In this document: positions 34,548 to 46,070 of the stretch, piece after piece
How the letters are laid out: every line of letters begins with the position of its first letter
How positions within the stretch are numbered: position 1 is the first letter of the stretch
Assembly (NCBI GenBank): GCA_036874045.1
Contig: CM072341.1
Coordinates: forward strand, 11,978,501 to 12,042,500
DNA: 64,000 nt
Reading direction: 5' to 3'
Origin: Cymodocea nodosa
Taxonomy: Eukaryota; Streptophyta; Magnoliopsida; Alismatales; Cymodoceaceae
Notes under the pieces: generated by a model
What the model saw: only the letters and a program-made list of their open reading frames with translations
Told to the model about the DNA's origin: nothing
Databases searched by the model: none
Program-made: the position numbers and the translations under genes

Positions 34548-34810
34548 CTAGAAGAGGAGTATATTGAAATAGATGTAGAAATAAAAACTACTACATTACC
34601 TTGGAACCAAAAAGGATCCCTTTCTGCATTACATATCATTAATGGTAATACACTCGTATTTGGAATTTATAATATATTGCATGTTTACAAATTAAAAAGG
34701 AAAAGAACTGTATTAAAACAGAATTAATAGCAAGAAGAACTATGCCTAAAAAGTTTGCTTGGACTGATACATTTATTCCATTTGTTTATACTTTTCAATC
34801 ATGTTCTTAA
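34548..34810 (+). pseudogene. 3' end of the retroelement F-box gene, second copy
   Basis: It encodes EEEYIEIDVEIKTTTLPWNQ and onward to KKFAWTDTFIPFV..FQSCS, collinear with residues about 296-378 of the F-box ORF at 17355-16219. It keeps TGG where the other copy has TAG but has its own frameshift near 34705 and a stop at about 34725. The 5' three quarters of the gene are missing. Confidence 0.88.
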
Positions 34811-35553
34811 GCTGTGATTTTGTGTGTTTAATGTTGTGTATTCTGCATTTATTTTTAGAAAGAAAAAAAAAAGAATTTTGAAGTTTTCATGTTCATTTTA
34901 TAAAAACAAAAAAAAACAAAAGGGGAACCTAAGATCCTGATCAGATCTGGGATTGTTGACTAAAAGCTCGTTATATAGGTACATTAGAAAGTTCTTGTAT
35001 GATTCAAGCTTGTCAAATTAACTTTTAAAGTACACCAAAAAAAAGAAAAAAAGAAAAGAAAAAAAACATATACTATTCTGAAAAGATACAAGTGTTTTGT
35101 GAAATACAGATATCTTATGAATCGAGTATATTTTCTGTTATCTAGAATTGCTGAAATATGAATCTGGAATTGACTTTTGAAGTTATTTAATGGAAATACA
35201 ATTCTTTATTCTACTTGTCTTAATCAGATTGAATTGGATTGTACTTTAATTTGTATGTTGTTGAAATTTCTTCTAGAAAAACTTATTGGAAAATTCAAGA
35301 TTACAGATGATGAAAAGAAGAATAAACGATAATATAATTAACACCTATATGAAGATGATATACTTTATATGTAATTTACATATATTCTAAATATCTTTGC
35401 AGGTTGATTACTGAAACATACAGAATATATGTTTATGTTGAATAGAAGAAAAAAAAAACAAAAGGGGAAGAATTAATTCTAGCACTTTTTGAAAGACCAT
35501 TTCATTAGATCTTAGTTTGCTAAGGGACTAGCAAAATTTAGGTATGGGGGAAG

Positions 35554-37404
35554 TGTTTAGAATGAAAAAGTGCATATTATTAATGGTTAAATGATGGTTA
35601 ATTGCATAATATTTAGCTTATCATATGAGAATTAAGTCATTATGTTATAATTACACTGTTATATGCTTTAATTGAAGAATTTGCTTAATTTTGGGGAATT
35701 AATGTTAATTTAGTACATTTATGAACTGTCGGTAAATTGCAGGCTGTGAAATTCTTAAGTATCCGAAAATGCATCTAAGCATCGGATAGTTATACCTATA
35801 ACTCTTCGAAATGTTATTTTATGTTTAAACTACTGCTGGCACGTGTCAAGATCTGGTAGATTTACTTAAGTTATAACTCGTTAAGTTAGCATAACTGTAC
35901 GCGTTGAGTTGCTATATTGAACACTAAGGCAACGCGTTAGGTTAGCGTTATAAACTTAAGTTGTTATTTTTGCACGTGTTTTATAGTTAAATCAACGAAG
36001 GAAATCCGTTGAGTTATCTGTAACTCCACAGACTATATATTTTCTAATATGCCACTGTAGCGGTTGCAGGAACAGACAGTTGGAAGGGAAAACTACGTTT
36101 GCACGTATCACGCAGGAATTCAATCGCGTAGGGAGAAAGAAATCATCGCCGTTGATCTGAAAGAAGGAAATCCAACCGACCATTCAAGCAGAAGTAGTTA
36201 CTACTGAAGAAATATAAAAGAAAAGAAGAAAAAAAGGTGTGTGATCGATGGATGGCTAGTGTATACAGAGGAGGAGCACCGAGCTTTCTACAGATAGTAT
36301 CGGCGATTCTCCGAAGTATCACACCAACCATCGTTATCACCACCATAATCACCAATCATCGAAGGTCTGTGAGGATACTTGCCTGATGTCGGGTCGATTT
36401 CGAGCCAAACACAGTGCCTGACAACCACAGTGAGGAGTGATCGCATCGCGGGAAGAGAAGCCATTTTCACCAAGCGCCGACTCATACTTCAAGAGATCAT
36501 AAAGTTTTTAGCCTTGGCTTCAGGTTGATGCCTGTATGCTGAAGAGGAGATCATCTTGCAATTCTGGACTCGCGATTCTATAGGGAGAGGAGACAGAATT
36601 GTAAGTGGTTTAATTTTCAGTGGTGTAATCGCGTTGTAAGTAGTGTCAAAAGTATTTACTATCAAGTGAGATTAATTTACATTTCACCTTTCGCCCATTT
36701 CATCAAAAACAAAAATACCAAAAACAATTTATCTTTGTTTGTATGTTGTATTTGAGTGTTGTATTGTTTGTGTTGTATCGTGATTAATGTTATCTGTATC
36801 AGTTTTATGATTGTTTTATGTTAGTTTTAATTTTACAGTTTACTAAAATTGGTTCGTACAAAAAACTTAAAGATTTTAATGGTTACTATTTGAATCATCT
36901 GAATGTTAGTATTGCTTAATAATAAATCTAATGTTAACTAGCATTAAAAAGCTTAATTGATGTTATTTACAATCTGTGGAATCGCCCAATGGTTGGCCGA
37001 ATTCCTCTGTAAATAGCAGTATTATAAAGAATAGACAAGCTCGTGGAGTTAACTTAAGTCTACGAGGATAGTCCGTTGAGTTACCCATAACTCAACGAAC
37101 TTAGTCCGTTGAGTTAACTGTAACTCAACGGAGTGCTTATTGAATATAAATTTGAATTGTTTACAATCAAACATTTCTTAAATTTGTCAGCAATTCCCTA
37201 TGGGATTGACCTATACTTGCACACTGATACAATAGACATTGTGCACTTGCAGTTAAAGTACAAATTGGAATTAATATCTAAATTGTATTAAAGGTTGTTT
37301 GTTTACTTCTAAAAGAAAGAATAGGCATAAAGATAAATTAACTAAGTAAAAATAGAAGTAACAAATCCAAGTTTTTCTAGTATAGTGCTGGGAAAACACA
37401 AACA
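35554..37404 (+). repeat. LTR of the rearranged Athila-like copy
   Basis: It begins TGTTTAGAATG after a polypurine tract and ends ACACAAACA. It is collinear with the two LTRs of the nested element read in reverse complement, with deletions. It contains the antisense open frame (36485-36288) and the palindrome trio near 37035-37135. Confidence 0.9.
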
Positions 37405-39054
37405 CAAACCAATTGAGTCTATGATACCTATAGGTTCAATAGATCAAGACAACAACCCAAGAGAAATGGTTAACCAAACTTATTGGCTACAACTATCTCA
37501 TTGAATACAAGCTCAAAAACACCAATATTGCAATAGATGCATTGTCTTGAAGAGAAAATGCACCTAAATTAGACTTGAAAATAACTGCCATCACAGTTTT
37601 GCTTCCTTATTGGTTCAAGGACCTAAAGCATTAGGTGGCCACATCACCTACTTATCAAAAATTAATGCAAAAATGGCTCAATGTCGAACTAAGTCCCCAA
37701 AAATATTCTTTTTAGAATGGTCTCCTGTATTTTAAAGGAGAATTGGTAATCCCAAATGAAAACAATTCAAATAGGCCTTGTTACAAGAATTCCATAACTC
37801 TCCATCCGTAAGACATTCTGACATTCAAAAAGTAAGTAATAGATTTCCAAGACAACATCTATTGAAATGGTAGGAAAACAAACCTCAAAAATTTCATAAA
37901 GGAGTGTGAGGTGTGTCAATTGAACAAGTACAATCATTTAACACTAGTTGGATTGTTGCAACCTTTAGTTAATCCTACTCCAAGTTGGATAGACATTTCC
38001 ATGGGTTTTATTAAAGGCCTCCCAACTTTGAAAGGGAAGACGACTATCTTAGTCGTCATGGACCACCTTACAAAATATGGGTGCTTCCTCTCCTTTTGAT
38101 ACCCTTTCATTGCCAAAGATATTGCACAAGTCTTCATTGATAATGTGGTCAAGCTACATGGAATCCCACAATCCATCATTTGTGACCAAGACAAGGTTTT
38201 CACAAGCTCTTTTTGGAAGGAACTTCTATGACAACAAATGACTCAACTTAAAATGTCATCCACCTACCATCCTCAAACTCATGGCCAATTAGGAATTCTA
38301 AATAGGACATTGGAGACCTACCTTCAGTGTTTCATGTCAAATGAACCCAAAGACTAGACAAGTTGGCTTCCTTGGGAGAGTACTAATACAACACTTCGAT
38401 GCATAGTACCACTAATATGTTGCTATACCAAGCTTTATATGGAGTTCCACCTCCAACTCTTCTCACTTATGTCTTGGAAACTACCAAAGTGGTTGTGGTG
38501 GATAAAACTCTCCAACAAAGGAGCAATATCTTACAACACCTACAATCAAATTTGCATAAATCTAGAGACTAGATGAAGCAAATGGTAGACAGGCATCGAA
38601 TAGGATGAAGTTCTTTAACTAGGAGAATGGGTATATTTGAAATTACATCCTCACTACTAGCAATCTGTCTCTTAATGAATTAACCAAAAATTAGCCTCAT
38701 GATTCCATGGTCCTTTTAAAGTAGAATCTTCTATTGAGTATGTAGCTTATAAGTTATAATTACCAAAAGGGTCTTGCATATATCTAATTTTCCATGTGTC
38801 CCAACTATAGTGCAAATTGGGACCTTTAGACATTGCCACTCCCCCAATAACCCCTATTCACTTTACAATTGGCCACCATAATCCAAAAAGGTTCTTGGAT
38901 TGTCAAGCTTAGTGTAAAGGGAAATTCACCACCACTAAGGTCTTAGTGTAATGGAAAGGTGAGGACACTTCCTCGGCCACTTGGGAAGAGTATTTCCTAT
39001 TGGCCTCCCAATTTCTAGACCTTGTGGGCAAGCTCTCCTCCATTAGGAGGGAAA
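37405..39054 (+). pseudogene. Reina-like RNase H end, integrase and chromodomain remnant
   Basis: From about 37420 one reads KWLTKLIGYNYLIEYKLKN (end of RNase H). Next comes the integrase core GLLQPLVNPTPSWIDISMGF, ILVVMDHLTKYG, LHGIPQSIICDQDKVFTSSF and TYHPQTHGQLGILNRTLETY (37950-38330). A chromodomain-like VLV-WKGEDTSSATWEE follows at about 38945-38990. A purine tract AGGAGGGAAA (39045-39054) precedes the 3' LTR. Several stops make it inactive. Lineage by wording only; Galadriel is an alternative. Confidence 0.8.
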
Positions 39055-39262
39055 TGTGACATTCATTAAGATGTCAACTGAATACTTGATTAGGTATCCA
39101 AATCTGACTACCCTATTACATGATTAACTCCACGACAACCCTATAGAAAGGCAAGATAATATGTGGTGAGCCTAAGCAATCTCCTTCTCCTTTTTCTTGT
39201 CTTCCTCCCTTCCTTTAATTCTTCTTGACCCTTATCTTCTATTTAGTGCACCTTACCTATAT
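39055..39262 (+). repeat. 3' LTR of the Reina-like element, minimum extent
   Basis: TGTGACATTCATTAAGATG follows the polypurine tract and matches the left fragment at 34135-34307. The LTR certainly continues past 39262, but with the left copy truncated its end cannot be located here. Confidence 0.75.
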
Positions 39263-42200
39263 TTCACCATTGGGTAGATTGGAGGCCATTGTTATTCCTT
39301 GAGAGATATCCAATGGAGGTAGGGATAACATGGATTGGTGAGTGACCATCACAAATTATTTAAGTCTTTAAATTCATGCTTAAATCTCTCTCTTTCTATG
39401 TATAGATATATGCGGAACAACAAGTCAAATGTTTCTAACATTATAACTACAATGTCATTACCATTCAAACTCTTTCAAGCTATTACAATGACAACTCTTA
39501 TAGACTATTTAATATCATAGATTATGGGATAAGTTTCTAAACATATTTCTATTATTAGAAAATTGAATTATCATTGTTTTTGAAATCTTTTAACCTTGGA
39601 TTGCATCTTTTTCTTAAGGATTGTTGGGAGCCTTTCTTCATTTACATGCATCTATTTCTATCAGAAGATCAATGTTTTCTTTTGCTTTCCTCATTAGTTT
39701 CTAGGGTTGGGCTTGAAGTTCTCAAGGTGTGATGTTAGAATCCTTCTTCATGTGTTTTATTTTCTCTCTACGAGGTATCTTTCAAAAGTTTGTGTTTCTT
39801 TAGTGTATGGATAATTTGTTGTAGCCTCTCATCTTTTTGCATGTATCTTGGTTTTCTCATGTTCTTTCTCAAGATTTCTTCTTTTGGCTTCTTTCCTATT
39901 CTACATTACCACCACACAAACATTCATTTTTACTTTGAATTTGTGCACTGCATATTTGCTTAATTTGTAGGAATCTTGTACTTAGCTTGCTTTTTATTTT
40001 AAATCTACACCTTCTTTTGCATATATAGCCCATGCTTTCTATTTTACATCTACACCTCTTTTGCATGTAGACTAATATTTTCCTTCCATGCACAACTGGA
40101 TAGTCTAGATTCATGGTCCTTTCACTTAGTTTTGTGTTGCACGAGCTAAACTCATATGATTAGTTGTCTTTCCTTATGGCTAGACTTGTGAATTTTCTAT
40201 ACCAACCAATTACATGACACAACATAACATCTTTTGTGTCCTAATCGTCTCATGTATAATTATGGTATAAGTGATGATGTCGTGATCATTTCTAGCATTG
40301 AACAAAAAGAATATTGCATGATTGGCATATGACCTATATAACGTATATGGTTATAGTTTGTGCTTTTGTTCAATTATTGCTTCCTTCACATTCCTTGTCC
40401 TTCAGTTGTGTGTCCCCCGTCTGCTCCTTTCTACTTGAGTCATGGATGCTTCTACTTTTACCTTTAGGGCCTTCATGTATTTGTGCCATGAAGATTCTTG
40501 TGGAGAGGATATCGCAAGAAAAGGGTCATCCAAAACATATTAGGATTGAATGACACATTCACTATATATTCTCACGAGATGGATTTTGAGTATGGAATCC
40601 CTTCCCAACATTCATAAGACCTATTCTCTTATTTCACAAGAGGAAAAACAACAACATCATGACAATTGTTGATTTCCAGGGGGTTGAGGTTTCTCTTGTG
40701 TGCCATTGATTGAAGATTTGAACCATTTCTTTATGTTTGTTTTATTCAAGACCTTGTCCTGATGGAGGTGATTGATTTGAGCTGTCTTGTTAAAATTGTT
40801 ACATATATATTGTGACAATATGATGATGATGCTTTACTTGATTATCATCTCTCAAGTAGAGATTGATTGATCAAATAAACTCTACTCTGGAGTTTTAGGG
40901 GGGGGGGGGGGGGATTATTAATCCAATTCCATTTCGTTTGGTTAATTTATTTCTCTCAAATCTCGTTCTCTTGCATTTGCACTAAAAGTCCCATGAACTG
41001 ACTTCAACCTCCTGAATATCTTCACTCAGTAGGTGCAAAGTGGTTGAACTGGTGATGAGATTGTTATTTAGATTAGTCATTTTTTCAAGTAAAAAATTAA
41101 TCGAGTCATCGTATCTTTTGGAAAATCTCAAACGAACATATGGTTATACATATTACCAATTATTTATTAGTATGTTAGATTCAGCAATACTTAACAATCT
41201 ACGTAATACCTCAAAACCTGTTATGGGCATGCGATTCATGCATATTACCCATACCTTTCTGTCATACTTGAAATTCGAATGATAGAAAAGATGATTCTTC
41301 CCGAGATGTATCCGACAGAGCAAGCATGGAAAGGACACAAGAAAATGAAGGTCGAGATTCTTGTCGAAGTGGGCGCCTATGCTGCTCTTTATCCACATCG
41401 TGTGGATTTAAACGATCGATATATTTTTTTTTTTATATTTGTGGTGTCGTAATCTTCATTATTTGCACTTGAATCCAAACATTACACTCGAGAAACCGAT
41501 TTGTCCTCGTGTATATATATATATATATAAGTACATAGAAGAGATGTTTTGAAATTCTGGCAGGGGCAAGACCCTTTTTGCTGGGTGTAAATCAAATCAA
41601 TCAAATAATCTTTCTCAACGATAGGAATGGGTTTGAAAACTTAATAAAAAAAACCTTAAACGTCAACCACAAGTACAAGACAGTACAAGGATTTAACGAG
41701 AAAATTTTCCACGATGCACTTTTTTAAGTCTTCTACCATAATCAAAATAGATACAAATGGATCTTATTTAATGTTCGACTAAAAGAATTACGGCATCATC
41801 GGCTGCTTTAGATTCACTGTTGTCACACGTACCGCCAAAAAAAATTAGAAATTTGATGGAAAGAAAGAAGCTTTATATATCCTCCATGAAATTTCAATCT
41901 CAAATGGATAATGTTTGACCCTCTCAAATTAATTCTTTTTTGAAGTTGTACATTTGTCAGATTGTGGAAATTAAAAGGTTAGAAAATGAAATAAAATTTT
42001 TCTTATACATGGGAGGAAACGGTGAAATCTTTCAGAAATCAATTTAGAGGTTGTCCTCAGTATACGATGAAAAATTCTAATAAAAAGAAAAAGAAAAAAA
42101 AAAATTTGACAAAAAAGAAAATAAAAATTTCTTATGTAAAAGAAAAGAAAAATTCTGATAAATATTTAGTACACGACAAAAAATGATAATAATGCTTCTG

Positions 42201-45200
42201 TTTGATTGAATGAATTTTATCAGATACTAACCTTTTTTACCAAAAATATTAGAAAATGATAGTAATGTTTTTCGTCATTTTCTAGGTACGCAAAATACTC
42301 CTTAAATGAATTATATATATATAAATATTTTATAAAGAAATTTATACAAAAACCTATTTTACCAACCATAAACCCACTACTCTTCCACACGTGTCCACCT
42401 AATTTTCCCTGCAAAAAAAAAAAAAAAAAATGTTATTTTCAAAACAATGATTGCCGTGTGATGGCGGGCTTCGGAGGGTTTGGCGGAAGTGGACGGCCCG
42501 GATGGCCCGGAGTTATCCGGCCTGGAGTTGGATTGCGAAAGATTCCGTTCCCGCTCTCTTCCTTGGCGTCTTATGCCCGTCGTTTTCACCGGAATTCGCG
42601 ATCCGGCGGAACGAGGCGTTTTATTTATTTATTTATCACACGACCGACACGGAGAAAGAGAGAGAATCCACTGGCGTTTTATTATTTTCGTATACGTAAA
42701 CTTCATCGTCCGTAGAGAAATATTCGAAAGAAAGAACCAACGCCATCGTGAATGGTAGGTACCTAAATTAATCAAGTTTGATTGGTTCTAATGATGATGG
42801 CTGGTGGCGAGTTTGATTATATTTGAATTTAATACTTCTTCTTCTTTCCCGTATCTGTTATCAACTTTACGAGTGGATTTTTTCTCGCTAATGTTTGTTT
42901 TTTTATTATCGAAATTTTAGTAATTTTACAGTCTCATTTAAGAAAAAAGAAAAAAAAGAAAAAGAAGTGACGCTTTCGCATGTGATCGATTTTTGTTCAT
43001 CGAATATACCGCAGAATCTCCTTCTCTCTCTCTTTTATTTTATTTTTTTACAACCTTTTGGGAAAATCCAGAACTGGATGATATATCACAGTCAGCAACA
43101 GAACTCTTCCTGTCAACGAGCAGGGAATGTCGCTCCTCTACGATTTAGCGATGTGGTACATAATAAATAAATGATACGTAGGCTTTGGTGGGTGGTATTC
43201 CTTTGCCATTTTCCCGGAGTCCGTGTCCTTTTTTTATTAAAAAAATATTCCAACATTGCCTATTTTTTATTTTCTAAAGATACCGGGACAAATAGTAACA
43301 ACTGTTTATCTTTTTTCTTTTCTTTTCTTCTCGATTTTAAAACATTTTATACAGCTGTGAGCTTGCTTCCGTGAAAGAAACTCACGCCTTGCCTCTTGCT
43401 CGAGGTGACGTATATCCAACGACCGACAACCTGCAAAATCTACGGTTCAGATTTGCCGCGTCCTTGATATGACGTCACAGTCGTATGTGCTTTCCTTAGG
43501 TGTGGCCCAACCAAACACGGTTAGAGTTTCGCCTCCTCACCTTTTTTTTTACGTTGACGTGCGTACGTCATAGTTAATTTTTCGTGATAAAAAATTTCTT
43601 AACTGGCATTATCAGAAGCAAAAAAGCACATGCATTATTGTCTGCAAATAATTAATATATTTTCTCGTACGTAATTTTTTTCTGACACGTACCTTTTCCT
43701 CTCTCCTAATTTTTTTTGGGGGGGGGGTATTTTTTACCTTTAATCTTATACGATTATTTATCGAATTTAAACGTAATTTTAGAATTAGACGTCATTTAGA
43801 TTTATTTTTTCTCTCATTTTTCTTCTGTATGTGTTCTGATAAATTTTATTTAATCGGTATGTTTTTCTACTTGTTTCCTGTAAGGCGTGAACCACGGGTC
43901 ACTCTGTAGCTTTTCATGTTTACGAAGACTCCAACCTTGACAGAATTATACAAGTATGTTTGATTTTTTTTTTTGATTTTTGCGAGGTTTGAATTCGTGA
44001 TCAAACAACACAGCCATGAATTTCTTCACTATTTAAAAACACCATCTCGTGTTATAACTACGGTTGTTTTTAATTAATTAAATTATTATAATTATTTTAG
44101 TCAATATATAAAACTATGCTAGTATTTTTTTATTTTTAATAATCGTTATAAAACATATCATTTACACGGTAGCTTATTTTTATACAACTTGAAAGTGCTT
44201 TAGTTTGAGCTGAAAATATCGAATTAAAAAAAGAAAAGAAAAGGGTTGAATGTTACAACTTTTTTTCATATGATGTATTAAAATAATCCTTTTCCAAAAA
44301 TGGAGGTCCTTGTTTTGTCTATTCAAATCATGTACAGAATTTCTTTTATCATAATTGATTCCAAATGTATATTATAAGCAAATATGAAGATCAGACACCT
44401 TCACATGTAGAGAATTAAAATAGGTGTGAGTGGGATGAACAACGGTGAAAATTAATAAAGCGTCTTCTTTCTTCCTTTTAGCCTAATCTAGTTCAAGAAA
44501 TATTAAATATAAGAGTTGAGGGAGAGAGGGATGGGTCATGAACAATTAAGGAAGCATCCAAATTTATAAGCCAGGCATAGCGAAATAATAGTAATTCAAG
44601 AAATATGATCATACGTAGTAACATCAGAAATAGGACCCAATGCCATTCTAAGGTTGCTTAAAGGAGGAGGCATAAGGGACCTTGAAAAGAAGACAGATAG
44701 GCAAGGCAAGGAAGAGGAGAGTGCCAGCACTCACCAGCCGTAATTAAGGTGATAAGGAACATTAACCAAACATTCGCTGTAGAGTAAAATAAAACTAAGC
44801 CATTCCAAGAAATTAGTGGGTGAGCAAAAATGCAGAGACCAAGGGGGAATTGTGGCATGCTGAAAATCAAAGTATAATAGAAAAACCTTAGAGTATATCC
44901 TGAATGCAAAACCTCTCGAAGGAGTCAATTGAGCAAACCAGAAGGTCATAATCATAGATTCAGTACTTGTTGAATAGGGAACTTAAGGTAGGAAAAATCC
45001 AAGTGCATATATACATGAGAAATTAAACATCACACAGCATATATAAGGAAGAGAGAAACCTGTTATATATATATATTGAACAAGATAAAACCCTAAATAG
45101 AAGCAAAACTCCTGAAAAAGATAAATCCAAAAAGATAAATGTACAGTGAGGTATTCTATCGATACTTCTGACCAAAAGGAGTGTCGATATGAGCAAGTCA

Positions 45201-45860
45201 CTGCACATCATGCATGGATCACAGTGGCCTCACCTCAATGGCGAGTAGTATTTTTCATAAAAATATTTCTTCGCTTTTTAGTATGCATGATCTATTGATA
45301 AGAATTATCGGTGGCAATCAAAGAAACGAACTTTGACACCAACTTGCAATTGAAATGCTTTGATGTTTTTGCGCAGATTGAATAATTTAACCTATCAGGC
45401 GTGTTCACCCTGATAACATGCATGTTGTATGCAGGAAAGCCATTAATTTTACATGTACGCAGGATATATATATGTATATATTATTTCTCTTTATATATCT
45501 AATTTGGTTATAGTTCTATTTGAGCTATGGTTTCATAAATGTGATTTTTTAATGTTATCTTCTCTTACCTTGAAAAAATGAAAAAAAAAAAAAAAACCAA
45601 TGTGCTGGCTCAAACGGGTTGAAGTTGCTTTAGCATGATTGGTTAAGAGCATTTTATATGTAAGAATTTCAAAACAAAAATATCTCGCCACCTTGAAAGG
45701 CGGGCCAAACATTATCTTCCTTTCTTTCGGTAACGCGGGCAAAGCATTTTCGTCGTAACTCATCATTCATTCATAAAAACTTCCAAGATACGAGATAACA
45801 ACGGTTCAGATCGCATCCAACCACGAGAACCATAATTTGGACGGTGTTGATGGACGCTAG
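39263..45860. other. Remainder of the Reina-like LTR, then intergenic DNA
   Basis: No gene is recognised. Contents include a run of 16 G (40898-40913), a (TA)n run near 41512-41529, a small GC-rich island with an orphan frame (42461-42715), a cluster of ACGT-core sites (43405-43570) and a poly-G run (43718-43727). Short frames elsewhere have no recognisable homology or codon signal. Confidence 0.55.
43405..43570. promoter_or_regulatory. Cluster of ACGT-core (bZIP-type) motifs
   Basis: GTGACGTA at 43405-43412, the palindrome TGACGTCA at 43470-43477, and ACGTTGACGTGCGTACGTCA at 43551-43570. Such cores are bound by TGA/ABF-type bZIP factors in plants. No gene start is recognised nearby, and SEX4 begins 2.5 kb away, so any regulatory role is speculative. 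Confidence 0.35.
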
Positions 45861-46014
45861 CCCTCCCTCGGCCCGTGGGCCGGGCCCCCATATTCCGACG
45901 GCCCACGGTAAAGCGAAAATCCAACTGCATCTCTGCAGCCATTCAAAATATCTACACCCTACAGCCACTTCACACGTGTGTGTGTGCGTCTACGTATGTA
46001 TGTATATATAAATA
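45861..46014 (+). promoter_or_regulatory. Core promoter of SEX4 with GGGCC motifs, G-box and TATA box
   Basis: A GC-rich patch with GGCCC/GGGCC motifs (45870-45907), a palindromic G-box CACGTG at 45973-45978 and a TATA box TATATATAAATA at 46003-46014 stand 57-210 bases before the SEX4 start codon. Usual spacing puts transcription start near 46035-46045. A G-box fits light or circadian control, as reported for starch-degradation genes; that is inference. Confidence 0.65.
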
Positions 46015-46070
46015 TCCCCGTTCTCCTGCGAATCGAAACATAGACCTCTGAGCGCCCGTCATTTCTTGCA

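Larger units (their letters stand above)
34308..37404. mobile_element. Rearranged Athila-like copy with inverted LTR pieces
   Basis: Left part (34308-34541) is in minus orientation: internal leader, primer-binding site (TGGCACCGTTGTTGAGG form) and 180 bases of LTR starting at 34362. At 34541/34542 orientation flips. The plus-oriented remainder holds the 3' end of the F-box gene, untranslated DNA, a polypurine tract (ending 35553) and a full LTR 35554-37404. All gag and pol is missing. No target duplication is evident. It replaces the LTR end, gag, protease and RT of the surrounding Reina-like element. Confidence 0.85.

Noticed and set aside
41040-41400. Overlapping frames on both strands with transposon-like appearance
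   Set aside because: No RT, transposase or other motif could be identified; probably chance in AT-rich DNA.
42461-42715. 84-codon frame rich in Gly/Pro at its start (MAGFGGFGGSGRPGW)
   Set aside because: It lies in a small GC-rich island with overlapping frames in all phases, has no recognisable family, and no promoter or conserved motif supports it. Treated as chance.
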